Below, piece after piece: positions 1-9,928 of a stretch of DNA of 33,822 nucleotides. The notes beneath the pieces are model-generated. The model made no database searches and was not told the origin of the DNA. It saw nothing but the letters and a program-made list of their open reading frames with translations. This DNA is from Mycobacterium interjectum. Its GTDB lineage: Bacteria; Actinomycetota; Actinomycetes; Mycobacteriales; Mycobacteriaceae. The DNA is taken from NCBI RefSeq assembly GCF_900078675.2, contig NZ_LT546237.1:1260293-1294114 (forward strand). The letters run 5' to 3'. Within the stretch, counting starts at the first letter, position 1; the number at the start of each line of letters is the position of its first letter. Both the position numbers and the translations under genes were made by a program.

Positions 1-533
1 TCGAGCGGCTGATCGCGGCCGCCACCGAGCAATTCGGTTGCGTCGACGTCCTGGTCAGCAACGCCGGGATCAGCAAGATCGGTCCCATGGCGGACCTGGA
101 CGCCGAAGGCTGGTCGGCGATGATCGACGTGAATCTGCGCGGGGTGCTGCACGGCATCGCCGCGGCCCTACCGGTTTTCCGCAGCCAGGGACGCGGCCAC
201 TTCGTGACGACCGTGTCGACGGCCGGGCTGAAGATCGTGCCCACCATGGCGGTGTACGCGGCCACGAAGAATGCCGTCCGGACCGTCATGGAAGGCCTGC
301 GTCAAGAGTCGACCGACGGCGTTATCCGAACGACTTCTATATCGCCGGGATTCGTTGACACGGAACTCGACAGGTCGATCGACGACACCGCGCTGCGTGA
401 CCAAATCCGACGCAGCATGAGCGCCGTCGGGCTGCCACCGGCGGCGGTCGCGCGGGCGATCGCTTTCGCGATCGAGCAACCCGACGATGTCGAGATCGGC
501 GAGATCGTCATCCGCCCTACGGTTCAGGGTTAG
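1..533 (+). CDS. Short-chain dehydrogenase/reductase, 3' part (5' end outside window)
   Basis: The reading frame enters at base 3 and is open to the TAG at 531-533, so the N-terminal Rossmann glycine motif lies before the window. Visible are the NAG motif that stabilises the central beta-sheet (NAGIS, about bases 60-74) and the catalytic Tyr-x-x-x-Lys in VYAATK (Tyr codon 255, Lys codon 267), followed by the usual SPGFVDTEL loop. It is a classical NAD(P)-dependent SDR; the substrate is unknown. The first internal ATG (87) lies after the NAG motif and is not a real start. The gene runs towards a small membrane protein gene on the other strand and the two 3' ends meet or overlap. Confidence 0.9.
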   Translation, partial: ERLIAAATEQFGCVDVLVSNAGISKIGPMADLDAEGWSAMIDVNLRGVLHGIAAALPVFRSQGRGHFVTTVSTAGLKIVPTMAVYAATKNAVRTVMEGLRQESTDGVIRTTSISPGFVDTELDRSIDDTALRDQIRRSMSAVGLPPAAVARAIAFAIEQPDDVEIGEIVIRPTVQG

Positions 534-906
534 GGGCCATCTTCGCCGGCGGGCCCGTCACAGCTCGCCCATGATGCGCAGCCGCCGCGCGGAGTACTCG
601 GCCTCGGAGATGGCGGCGGCTTTCGCGCAGCGCCTCGAGTTCCCTGAAGCGCTCGGAAACCGGCACCGGCGGTTCCGGATACGAAAGCGGTATCGGACGC
701 GCGGGGTGCCTCATGTTCCCGGCGTCCCATCCCGCGCCGAGGTTGATGAGCCGCAGCGCGAACAGCACGCCGGCCGCGGTGATCGGCAGCCCGAGATAAA
801 GCATCCAACCCAGCGGCAGGCCGGCTCGACTCAACGCGACATAGCGCGACAGCAGCAACAGAGCGACCAGCGCCCCGGACAGCAGGACTGCGGCCTTGGT
901 CTTCAT
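517..906 (-). CDS. Small two-helix membrane protein, probable frameshift in a SHOCT-like C-terminus
   Basis: The start is the ATG at 906, preceded by a strong AGGAGG ribosome site 9 nt upstream (bases 916-921). The product has two hydrophobic segments, about residues 5-22 and 32-52, then a Pro-rich linker and the stretch ERFRELEALRE. From there the reading frame becomes Arg/Ala-rich and runs to 517, overlapping the 3' end of the neighbouring SDR gene. If one base of the AAA at 623-621 is ignored, the frame instead reads AAAISEAEYSARRLRIMGEL and stops at TGA 560-558, which looks like a normal SHOCT-type short C-terminal helix. The intact gene would then be 558-906, about 115 residues. Either a sequencing error or a recent frameshift explains this. 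Function unknown; SHOCT tails are often found on small membrane proteins. Confidence 0.7.
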   Translation of the reverse strand: MKTKAAVLLSGALVALLLLSRYVALSRAGLPLGWMLYLGLPITAAGVLFALRLINLGAGWDAGNMRHPARPIPLSYPEPPVPVSERFRELEALRESRRHLRGRVLRAAAAHHGRAVTGPPAKMAPNPEP

Positions 907-965
907 TCGCGGGTTCCTCCTTGCGATCGCAGAGTTCCTATCGCAAGTGGACGACGCGCGTGGCG

Positions 966-1463
966 CTACCGATCCCAATTCCGGTAGAAGTAGTGCAGCA
1001 CCAGCGCGGTGACCAACCCGTATCCCAGGTGCGGGATCAGATCGCTGATCCACCCGACGACTCCCCAGGTGCGCGGATCGGTCACCCCGAGCACGGTCAT
1101 CGGCCCGTTGGTGCCGATCAGGGCGATCACGGTCGCGACCAGCGTGGCCACCAGCAGGCCCGGGCGCCACCCCAGTGCATACGCCAGCCCGAGAATCAAG
1201 CCGATCCCGATGCCCGCGGCATATCCGGTCAACGCGCCGAGGCCGAGGAGCCGGTTGGCCAACACATCACCGGTCCCGGGCACCGTCAGGCCAAACAGCC
1301 TCGACATCGCTTCGACGGTTCGTTCGGGCGTCGTGCTCGTCGGCCGGCCCCGCACCGCGATGTCCAGGTAGGTGATCACGTCGAGCGCGGTGGTGCCGGC
1401 CGCCGCGGCGGCGGCGCCGCAAAGCAGCCCCGGCCAAAGCCGGTCAATCCGGGTGGTCCTCAC
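966..1463 (-). CDS. Conserved multi-pass membrane protein, about 165 residues
   Basis: The GTG at 1463 is chosen as start because AGGAGG lies 9 nt upstream; longer open frame upstream has no hydrophobic or family-like content. The product has about four hydrophobic helices (roughly residues 10-28, 73-95, 99-118 and 140-158) and ends with Tyr-Arg-Asn-Trp-Asp-Arg on the predicted terminal tail. I do not recognise a named family; it resembles uncharacterised actinobacterial membrane proteins with Gly/Ala/Leu-rich helices. It is followed on the same strand, 59 bases on, by the small membrane protein ending at 517/558, which has its own strong ribosome site, so the two may be co-transcribed. Confidence 0.75.
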   Translation of the reverse strand: MRTTRIDRLWPGLLCGAAAAAAGTTALDVITYLDIAVRGRPTSTTPERTVEAMSRLFGLTVPGTGDVLANRLLGLGALTGYAAGIGIGLILGLAYALGWRPGLLVATLVATVIALIGTNGPMTVLGVTDPRTWGVVGWISDLIPHLGYGLVTALVLHYFYRNWDR

Positions 1464-1547
1464 CGGCCACCGCCTCCTATGCTGGCAGCTTGCGTCGGGT
1501 TTGACTAAAGCATCCTGTGTCGCTGTACGCATCCGGCGACCGCCAAC

Positions 1548-1553
1548 TACAGT
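1548..1553 (+). promoter_or_regulatory. Candidate -10 box (TACAGT) for a leaderless transcript
   Basis: TACAGT fits the mycobacterial SigA consensus TANNNT and ends 8 nt before the ATG at 1562, which has no Shine-Dalgarno sequence. This spacing would place the transcription start at or next to the start codon. Inferred from spacing only. Confidence 0.35.
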
Positions 1554-1561
1554 TGGTAACC

Positions 1562-1876
1562 ATGACGAATCGCAAAGCCAGGGCGGCCGCGGTGTGCAGC
1601 GGCGCCGCAGTGTTCTTTGCGGTCGGGTTGGGCCTCGCCGGCGTGCAGGGCGGTGCCGGTGAGCCGCTGACCAGCGCACCGAGCTCTTCGTCCGGCGTGG
1701 CGCCCACCGGCGGCGACGGGGGCGGCGCCATCACCGTGCAGCCGGTCGGCGGGGGCGCCTGCATCATCGGCCTCAACTGTGGCTGCCTTCCGCGCCGCAC
1801 CTGTCCGACGCCGCACCCTCGTCCGGGCACCGCCGGCGCCGAGCAGCACAACGCTCCGGCCCCGCAGAATCCTTAG
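1562..1876 (+). CDS. Small secreted protein with a C-terminal cysteine cluster
   Basis: A 104-residue product starting MTNRKARAAAV, with a typical Sec signal peptide: basic N-terminus, hydrophobic core about residues 8-25 and small residues around the likely cleavage site near residue 30. The mature part is low-complexity, Ser/Gly/Pro-rich, with a compact cluster CIIGLNCGC...C that could form two disulfides, and a Pro-rich end. An upstream in-frame ATG at 1517 exists, but the ATG at 1562 directly precedes the signal peptide and has a -10 box at leaderless spacing. No known domain recognised. It is divergent from the membrane protein gene at 966-1463 and lies before the acyl-CoA synthetase gene, with no evidence of a shared role. 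Confidence 0.6.
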   Translation: MTNRKARAAAVCSGAAVFFAVGLGLAGVQGGAGEPLTSAPSSSSGVAPTGGDGGGAITVQPVGGGACIIGLNCGCLPRRTCPTPHPRPGTAGAEQHNAPAPQNP

Positions 1877-1913
1877 CGGCCGGACTTCCTGACTAAACGG
1901 CGAGCGGTTTCCC

Positions 1914-1919
1914 TATCAT
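1914..1919 (+). promoter_or_regulatory. Candidate -10 box (TATCAT) for the acyl-CoA synthetase gene
   Basis: TATCAT matches TANNNT and lies 6 nt before the ATG at 1926, in a locally AT-richer gap. The gene has no convincing Shine-Dalgarno sequence, so leaderless translation is likely. This would be the promoter of the 1926-5709 operon. Confidence 0.45.
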
Positions 1920-1925
1920 TTGGGG

Positions 1926-3548
1926 ATGAGCGCCGGTGGGCTGGATACCGTTGGCTCGCCGGCATTCGCCGACGAGGATGCGGGCCTGTTTCGCGCCGCC
2001 GGCTGGTGGTCGGACTCGACCCTGTCGGACGCGGTGCGTCGCAACGCCGAATCCGCACCGGATCGCCGCGCCTATGTCGACGATCTCGGCGCATCGCTGA
2101 GTTGGCGTGAATTCGGCCATGCGGCAAGCAAACTGGCGGAGGAACTGGCCGGAATCGGTGTGCGCCGCGGCGATCGGATCGCGGTGTGGCACGGCGATTC
2201 CACCGCCATCCACGTGCTTTTCGTCGCGATCGAACGGTGCGGCGCCGTCGTGGTCGGCATCGGCGCGCGCGCCGGGACCCGCGAGGTGGCTGCGATACTA
2301 CGGAATTCGCAACCAAAGATCCTGATCAGCGACCCGGAGCGCGGCGCGGCCGCTGCGCAGGCGGCCGGGAAGGCCTCGGTGTCCACCCTGGTCATGGACG
2401 GTGGTCCCGGTGCGCTGCGGTTCGACGCGTGCGCGCAGCCCAGGGCGTTGGAGGTGGACGCACAACTGGGACCCGATGACGTCTTCCTCATCAATTCCAC
2501 GTCCGGGACGACCGGCCTGCCCAAATGCGTGGTGCACACACAAAACCGTTGGCACTACTTCCACCAGAAGGCCGTCGCCAACGGATTGCTGACGCCGGAT
2601 GACGTCTTCTTGCCGGTCATACCCACGCCGTTCGGCTTCGGCGTCTGGACCAGCCACACCACCCCGATCTATCTCGGTGCCACCGCGGTGATCCTGCAGC
2701 GGTTCACCGCGCGTGCGGCGTGTGAGGCGATCGCGCGCCACGGGGTGACCGTGTTGTGTTGTGTCAGCACGCAATTGACGATGCTGATGGCGGACCCGGC
2801 GTGCCGCGAGCATGACCTGAGTTCACTGCGCGTCGTTTTCGCCGGCGGCGAGGCGTTGCCGTACCGGCCGGCCGCCGAATTCGAGGAACTCACCGGCGCG
2901 AAGATCCTGCAATTCTACGGCTCCAACGAGACCGGGTTGCTCAGCGCCACCACGGTCGATGACCCACGCGAACGCCGACTCCGCACGGGCGGCCGGATCG
3001 TTCCCGAAATGGCGGTCCGGCTCTTCGACGGAGATCGGGACGTCACCGCGACCGGGCGCGGCCAGCCCGCCTGCCGGGGCCCGGCGACCAGCCTCGGGTA
3101 CCTCGGCGGCGCCGACCACGACAAGCTGTTCACCGCCGACGGGTGGATGCGCATGGGCGACCTCTGCGAGATCGACGCGGAGGGCTACCTGACCGTGACC
3201 GGACGCACCTCCGACTTCATCCTGCGCGGCGGCAAAAACATCAGCGCGACCCAGGTCGAGGACGCCGTGACGACCCACCCCGCGGTCGCCGTGGCGGCGG
3301 CCGTCGCGATGCCCGATCCGGTGTTCGGCGAAAAGGTCTGTGTCTACACCGAACTCGTCAACGCTCAGACCATCGACCTGCCCTGCCTCGTCGACCATTT
3401 GTTGGCCCTGGGCGTCTCCAAGGAGCTGTTGCCCGAGCGGCTCATCGTGGTCGACGAACTTCCCCGATCGTCCGGAGGCAAGGTCGCCAAAGGTCTGCTC
3501 CGCGAGGATATTCGAACCAGGATGGAGGCCGATCATGAACGCTCCTGA
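1926..3548 (+). CDS. AMP-forming acyl-CoA synthetase (ANL superfamily)
   Basis: Activates a carboxylic acid to its CoA thioester through an acyl-adenylate. The 540-residue length is normal. Core motifs are all present: the Ser/Thr/Gly-rich P-loop STSGTTGLPK (residues 191-200), the adenine-site motif YGSNETG (331-337), the ribose-binding Asp in MGD (Asp412), the hinge GRTSD (about 426-430) and the catalytic A10 lysine in SGGK (Lys519). The acid substrate cannot be read from the sequence; the nearby aldolase-like and amidohydrolase genes suggest a ring-derived or branched acid rather than ordinary fatty acid. The ATG at 1926 is preferred over the TTG at 1920 because of the -10 spacing. The 3' end overlaps the next gene by 14 bases, so translation is probably coupled. 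Confidence 0.9.
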   Translation: MSAGGLDTVGSPAFADEDAGLFRAAGWWSDSTLSDAVRRNAESAPDRRAYVDDLGASLSWREFGHAASKLAEELAGIGVRRGDRIAVWHGDSTAIHVLFVAIERCGAVVVGIGARAGTREVAAILRNSQPKILISDPERGAAAAQAAGKASVSTLVMDGGPGALRFDACAQPRALEVDAQLGPDDVFLINSTSGTTGLPKCVVHTQNRWHYFHQKAVANGLLTPDDVFLPVIPTPFGFGVWTSHTTPIYLGATAVILQRFTARAACEAIARHGVTVLCCVSTQLTMLMADPACREHDLSSLRVVFAGGEALPYRPAAEFEELTGAKILQFYGSNETGLLSATTVDDPRERRLRTGGRIVPEMAVRLFDGDRDVTATGRGQPACRGPATSLGYLGGADHDKLFTADGWMRMGDLCEIDAEGYLTVTGRTSDFILRGGKNISATQVEDAVTTHPAVAVAAAVAMPDPVFGEKVCVYTELVNAQTIDLPCLVDHLLALGVSKELLPERLIVVDELPRSSGGKVAKGLLREDIRTRMEADHERS

Positions 3549-4308
3549 CGCACGGCGGGGTGGCCTCGAGGTCTGGGCACCATCGGTGGTGCCTCCGATC
3601 GGCGTCGAGCTGTCCCATGAACAGGCCCTCGCCATCGCGTTCCGCCACCTGGCCGCCATCGGATTCGCGGAGAACATGGCCGGGCACATCACCTGGCAGC
3701 TCGACGGCCAAACGGACATGTTGGTCAACCCGTGGGGGCTGTGGTGGCAGGAGCTCACCGCCTCGGACATCTGCGTGGTGGACAGTGACGCGCGGGTGGT
3801 TCGCGGTCGCTGGGATGTCACCCCGGCCATCCACATTCACACGGAACTGCACCGAGTCCGCGGCGACGCCCGGGTGGTCATTCACAACCACCCCTATTAC
3901 GCGTGCGTGCTGGCCGCGCTGGGCAGGCTCCCCGAACTGGTGCACCAGACCGGCTCGCTGTACCTCGACGACCTGTGCCTCGTCGACACGTACGACGGCG
4001 AAATCGACAGCCCCGCCCGAGCCGCGGACCTCGCCGCGCGCATCGGCGGTGCCAACCTCACGATCCTGGCCAACCACGGCGTGATCGCGACGGGCCGCAA
4101 CCTGCCGGAAGCCGTGTACCGGGCGGCGTCGATCGAGCGGGTATGCAAGCTGGCTTACGACGTCATGCTCACCGGCAAGGACCCGGTGAAGATGAATTGG
4201 TCCGACATGGCGGGCATGCAGCGGTCGCTGATCGAACGCGCCGCCGACGTGTATTGGGCGGGGGCTGCTCGGATGACCATCAGGGCGGACACCGATGTGC
4301 TCACGTGA
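3535..4308 (+). CDS. Class II aldolase/adducin family protein
   Basis: A 257-residue protein with the class II aldolase/adducin fold. Three likely metal ligands are visible: His117 and His119 in HNHP and His181 in ANHG. An additional HIHTEL segment (100-105) precedes them. The glutamate that acts as base in L-fuculose-phosphate aldolase would sit 19 residues before the first ligand; here that place is Ala98, so the reaction is probably not the standard aldol cleavage. The start has GGAGG 6 nt upstream and lies inside the end of the acyl-CoA synthetase gene (14-base overlap). Members of this family near CoA ligases and amidohydrolases are often labelled aldolase or decarboxylase without proof. 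Confidence 0.85.
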   Translation: MNAPDARRGGLEVWAPSVVPPIGVELSHEQALAIAFRHLAAIGFAENMAGHITWQLDGQTDMLVNPWGLWWQELTASDICVVDSDARVVRGRWDVTPAIHIHTELHRVRGDARVVIHNHPYYACVLAALGRLPELVHQTGSLYLDDLCLVDTYDGEIDSPARAADLAARIGGANLTILANHGVIATGRNLPEAVYRAASIERVCKLAYDVMLTGKDPVKMNWSDMAGMQRSLIERAADVYWAGAARMTIRADTDVLT

Positions 4309-4321
4309 GGAGGTGCCGATT

Positions 4322-4444
4322 GTGCAGCCACGGCGTCGAGTGTGCGCACAGGGTGCAATTCGGCCGTGGTTCCCGCCCTGGCCGCACAGTCAGAACCACC
4401 ATCGCACATTCAAGCGCCTGCCCCGCAAGGAGATTGACAAGTGA
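4322..4444 (+). CDS. Possible 40-residue small ORF coupled to the amidohydrolase
   Basis: An excellent AGGAGG (4308-4313) lies 8 nt before a GTG at 4322. The frame stays open for 40 codons and its TGA (4442-4444) overlaps the GTG start of the amidohydrolase as GTGA. The peptide is basic, with one Cys and several Trp, His and Pro; no family recognised. About 29 of 40 codons end in G or C, lower than in the neighbouring genes, so coding is not certain. It may be a small protein or a leader that brings ribosomes to the downstream gene. Alternatively the AGGAGG belongs to nothing and the space is a plain intergenic gap. Confidence 0.35.
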   Translation: MQPRRRVCAQGAIRPWFPPWPHSQNHHRTFKRLPRKEIDK

Positions 4445-5709
4445 AATCGATCGATGAGCTGGCCGGTGACCTGAACTTCACCACGGCCAAGACGGGCGAG
4501 CAACGCTCCGTCACGTTCCTGCCGGATCCGCCCCGGGCGTCCCGCCGCTACACGGTGATCTCGGTCGACGACCACATCGTCGAACCGCCGGACACCTTCG
4601 CGGGGCGGTTGCCGCGAAAGTTTGCCGATCGCGCCCCCAGGGTCGTTGAGACCGGTGACGGGGGACAGACGTGGGTCTACGACGGCCGGGAATTGCCCAA
4701 CGTCGGATTCAACGCCGTGGTCGGGCGGCCGGTCGCAGAGTACGGATTCGAGCCGGTCCGCTTCGACGAGATGCGCAGGGGCGCATGGGATATTCACGAG
4801 CGCGTCAAGGACATGGATCTGAATGGCATCTATGCGTCGCTGAACTTCCCCTCCTTTCTTCCGGGGTTCGCCGGCCAGCGGCTGCAGCAGGTGACCACGG
4901 ATCGGGACCTGGCGCTGGCCGCCGTGCGCGCCTGGAACGACTGGCACCTCGAGGTCTGGGCGGGGTCATACCCCGACCGCATCATCGCCTGCCAGTTGCC
5001 CTGGCTGCTGGACCCCGAACTCGGCGCGAAGATGATCTACGAAAACGCCGAACGCGGCTTTCGCGCCGTCACTTTCAGCGAAAACCCGGCGATGCTCGGT
5101 CTGCCGAGCATCCACTCCGGCCACTGGGACCCGCTGATCGCGGCGTGCGCCGAGACGGGCACCGTCGTGAACCTGCACATCGGCTCCTCGGGGTCGTCGC
5201 CGTCCACCACCGACGATGCCCCACCGGATGTGCAGGGCGTGCTGTTCTTCGCCTATGCCATCTCGGCCGCGGTCGACTGGTTGTACTCCGGCCTGCCCAG
5301 CAGATTCCCGGACCTGAAAATCTGCTTGTCGGAAGGCGGGATCGGTTGGGTGGCCGGGTTGCTCGACCGTCTCGATCACATGCTCAGCTATCACGCGATG
5401 TACGGCACCTGGCAGGCGCTGGGCGAAAGCCTCACTCCCGCGGAGGTGTTCACCCGGAACTTCTGGTTCTGCGCGGTGGAGGACAAGTCGTCGTTCGTGC
5501 AGCGTGACCGGATCGGGGTGGACAACATCATGTTGGAGGCCGACTATCCGCATTGCGACTCCACCTGGCCGCACACCCAGCAGACCATTCACGAACAAAT
5601 CGGTGACTTACCGCCGGACGTGATCCGGAAATTCAGCTGGGAGAACGCTTCTCGCCTGTATCGCCACCCGGTGCCGGTCGAGGTTCAACGGGATCCCGAG
5701 GCATTCTGA
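4441..5709 (+). CDS. Amidohydrolase family 2 protein (metal-dependent hydrolase or decarboxylase)
   Basis: A 422-residue TIM-barrel protein of the Amidohydro_2 group. The N-terminal metal motif of the D-x-H-x-x-E type is present in VDDHIVEPPD (about residues 42-51). Later ligands are the His in NLHIGSSG (about residue 245) and the Asp in EADYPH (about residue 365), each followed by family-typical sequence. The group includes hydrolases and non-oxidative decarboxylases of aromatic acids, so the reaction is open. The GTG start has AAGGAG 9-10 nt upstream. It probably belongs to the operon with the acyl-CoA synthetase and aldolase-like genes. A paralogue is encoded at 27655-28821. Confidence 0.88.
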   Translation: MKSIDELAGDLNFTTAKTGEQRSVTFLPDPPRASRRYTVISVDDHIVEPPDTFAGRLPRKFADRAPRVVETGDGGQTWVYDGRELPNVGFNAVVGRPVAEYGFEPVRFDEMRRGAWDIHERVKDMDLNGIYASLNFPSFLPGFAGQRLQQVTTDRDLALAAVRAWNDWHLEVWAGSYPDRIIACQLPWLLDPELGAKMIYENAERGFRAVTFSENPAMLGLPSIHSGHWDPLIAACAETGTVVNLHIGSSGSSPSTTDDAPPDVQGVLFFAYAISAAVDWLYSGLPSRFPDLKICLSEGGIGWVAGLLDRLDHMLSYHAMYGTWQALGESLTPAEVFTRNFWFCAVEDKSSFVQRDRIGVDNIMLEADYPHCDSTWPHTQQTIHEQIGDLPPDVIRKFSWENASRLYRHPVPVEVQRDPEAF

Positions 5710-5719
5710 CGTCGTCGTC

Positions 5720-5734
5720 GCGGCCCGGGGCCGC
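5720..5734. terminator. GC-rich hairpin between convergent genes
   Basis: A perfect 6-bp stem GCGGCC/GGCCGC with a 3-base loop lies 10 bases after the amidohydrolase stop and 52 bases before the end of the methyltransferase gene on the other strand. There is no T-run, as is common in mycobacterial terminators. It could serve both strands. Confidence 0.4.
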
Positions 5735-5786
5735 AGGATGGCGCACCCACCCAGTCCGTGAACTGCCATACGGCCGGTGCCGGGCG

Positions 5787-6608
5787 TCAGAATGCGAAGC
5801 GATTGAGCACGTCGTAGTTCCGCATCGGGGTGGCGTTCACCACCCGCCAGATCAGCCGCACCGGCGCCGAAGGGATGCGGTCGCAGAGCGCGCCCACGGA
5901 GGACTGCTCGAGGAGGCGCAGCCGCGGGTTCCATTGCTCGAGTTCGCGCGCGTCGCGGATGCCCCACCTGGTGATGCCCTTGGTGAAGATCTTGGACAGC
6001 CGCGGCCCCGTCGGCGACACCGTGTCGAAGGCGAACTCGCCGCCGCCGAATCGATCCGTGATGGAGTGCAGGAGCGCCCGCACCTGGGGTCCGGTGAGAT
6101 ACATGACGAGCCCTTCGGCGACCATCAGCGTCGGGCGATCGGTGGGTACCTCATCCAGCCACGTTTCATCGGTCACCGACGAGCCGATCATCCGGTAGCC
6201 GTCGCGGTCCTCGTAGAGCTTGCGGCGCAACGCGATCACGTCCGGCTGGTCGACGTCGAACCACTGCACGGTTTTCGGCGGAGCCAGGCGCATGGCCCTG
6301 GTGTCCATGCCGCACCCGAGGTGCAGCACGGTGGCGTTCGGATGGCGGCGCAGGAAGCCGGCGGTCCAGTCGTCGAGCTGTTTGGCGCGCATCGCCACCA
6401 GGTATTGGTTGGATCCGGGCCGCATGGCGCGTCGCATGCGGGCCCAGTCGTAATCGATGCGGTCCACCGCCTCGGCGGCCGCCGCGTCGCCCAGAATCGG
6501 TGCCGGCGAACCGCTTTCGTACGCCCGCAGGTACAGCGTGCACAGATTCGTCCATTCCACCGATCCCCACGCCACGCCGCTGAAGTCGACTTTGTCCGTC
6601 GTCGTCAT
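5787..6608 (-). CDS. SAM-dependent methyltransferase, leucine carboxyl methyltransferase (LCMT/TCMP) type
   Basis: A 273-residue protein. The SAM-binding loop is HLGCGMDTRAMRL (Gly98 to Arg104 at its core), the xGxGxDTR signature of the LCMT-like family, followed by WFDVDQPDVI, the acidic strand that binds the SAM ribose, and a later VAEGLVMYL segment. Family members methylate carboxyl or hydroxyl groups, including polyketide substrates; the substrate here is unknown. The ATG at 6608 shares ATGA with the stop of the upstream regulator gene, so the two are translationally coupled. The 3' end faces the amidohydrolase across a 77-base gap with a hairpin. Confidence 0.88.
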   Translation of the reverse strand: MTTTDKVDFSGVAWGSVEWTNLCTLYLRAYESGSPAPILGDAAAAEAVDRIDYDWARMRRAMRPGSNQYLVAMRAKQLDDWTAGFLRRHPNATVLHLGCGMDTRAMRLAPPKTVQWFDVDQPDVIALRRKLYEDRDGYRMIGSSVTDETWLDEVPTDRPTLMVAEGLVMYLTGPQVRALLHSITDRFGGGEFAFDTVSPTGPRLSKIFTKGITRWGIRDARELEQWNPRLRLLEQSSVGALCDRIPSAPVRLIWRVVNATPMRNYDVLNRFAF

Positions 6609-7075
6609 GGTTGTCTTCTTCCCTCCCGATATTCGGTCCACATCCGCATCAGCTGGTCGCGATAGTCCCGGGTACAGAACTCGCAGAAATCGCGGAAGTC
6701 CTCGACGCGCTGCCGCTGCTCGGCGCGGTCCTCGCCCAGCACGGACAGGGCGAACTCGGCGGGCTCGATGCCCAGCCGCATCAGCGACAGCTGCGTTTCC
6801 AGGACGCTGGTGAACCCGCCCGGCGTGACCCGGTAGAGGTGTTGACGGTTCGGGCTCGGCAGGCGCTCCACCATGCCGCCCTCGAGCAGCTGGCGCGCGA
6901 CGGTGCTGATCGACGCCTTGCTCACCGACAGTGCGTCGGCCAGCTGGGTCAACGACTGCTGCGGCGGATCGCAGATCAGCAGCCACCCGTATACCCGGCC
7001 CATGGTGCGGGTGGCGCCGAGGAGCTCGAAGAACAGCCCGAGGCGGTCGACGAACTCAGTCTCGTCCGGTGACAT
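6605..7075 (-). CDS. GbsR/MarR-family transcriptional regulator
   Basis: A 156-residue winged helix-turn-helix protein. The recognition part is the segment SLTQLADALSVSKASISTVA (about residues 40-60), followed by the wing RLPSPNRQHLYRV. The C-terminal half is helical and acidic with two Cys in FCEFC (about residues 132-136), typical of GbsR-like dimer and effector regions. It is coupled to the methyltransferase gene by a 4-base overlap. A 24-bp near-perfect palindrome lies 14 bases before its start and covers a plausible -10 element, so it probably represses its own operon. A ligand is not evident. Confidence 0.85.
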   Translation of the reverse strand: MSPDETEFVDRLGLFFELLGATRTMGRVYGWLLICDPPQQSLTQLADALSVSKASISTVARQLLEGGMVERLPSPNRQHLYRVTPGGFTSVLETQLSLMRLGIEPAEFALSVLGEDRAEQRQRVEDFRDFCEFCTRDYRDQLMRMWTEYREGRRQP

Positions 7076-7088
7076 GGCCCTCGATTAG

Positions 7089-7112
7089 TTCGTTCAGTAC
7101 ATACTAAACGAA
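7089..7112. promoter_or_regulatory. Near-perfect palindrome, probable operator of the GbsR/MarR gene
   Basis: Left arm TTCGTTCAGTA (7089-7099), centre CA, right arm TACTAAACGAA (7102-7112). The arms are reverse complements at 10 of 11 positions. On the minus strand TAGTAT (7106-7101), a TANNNT -10 candidate, lies in its centre, 25 nt before the regulator's ATG, so binding would block transcription. Confidence 0.65.
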
Positions 7113-7165
7113 GGCTACAACAAGGGCCGCGTCATGGGAAGCCAACCCGGAATGAGAGCGACCTA

Positions 7166-9853
<2,688 letters not shown>

Positions 9854-9928
9854 GCGTAAGACCGCTCCCAGGAAACCGCAAGATACGTCGGCTATGTTCT
9901 GCTCGTATTTGCGACGCGGAGGGGTGGG

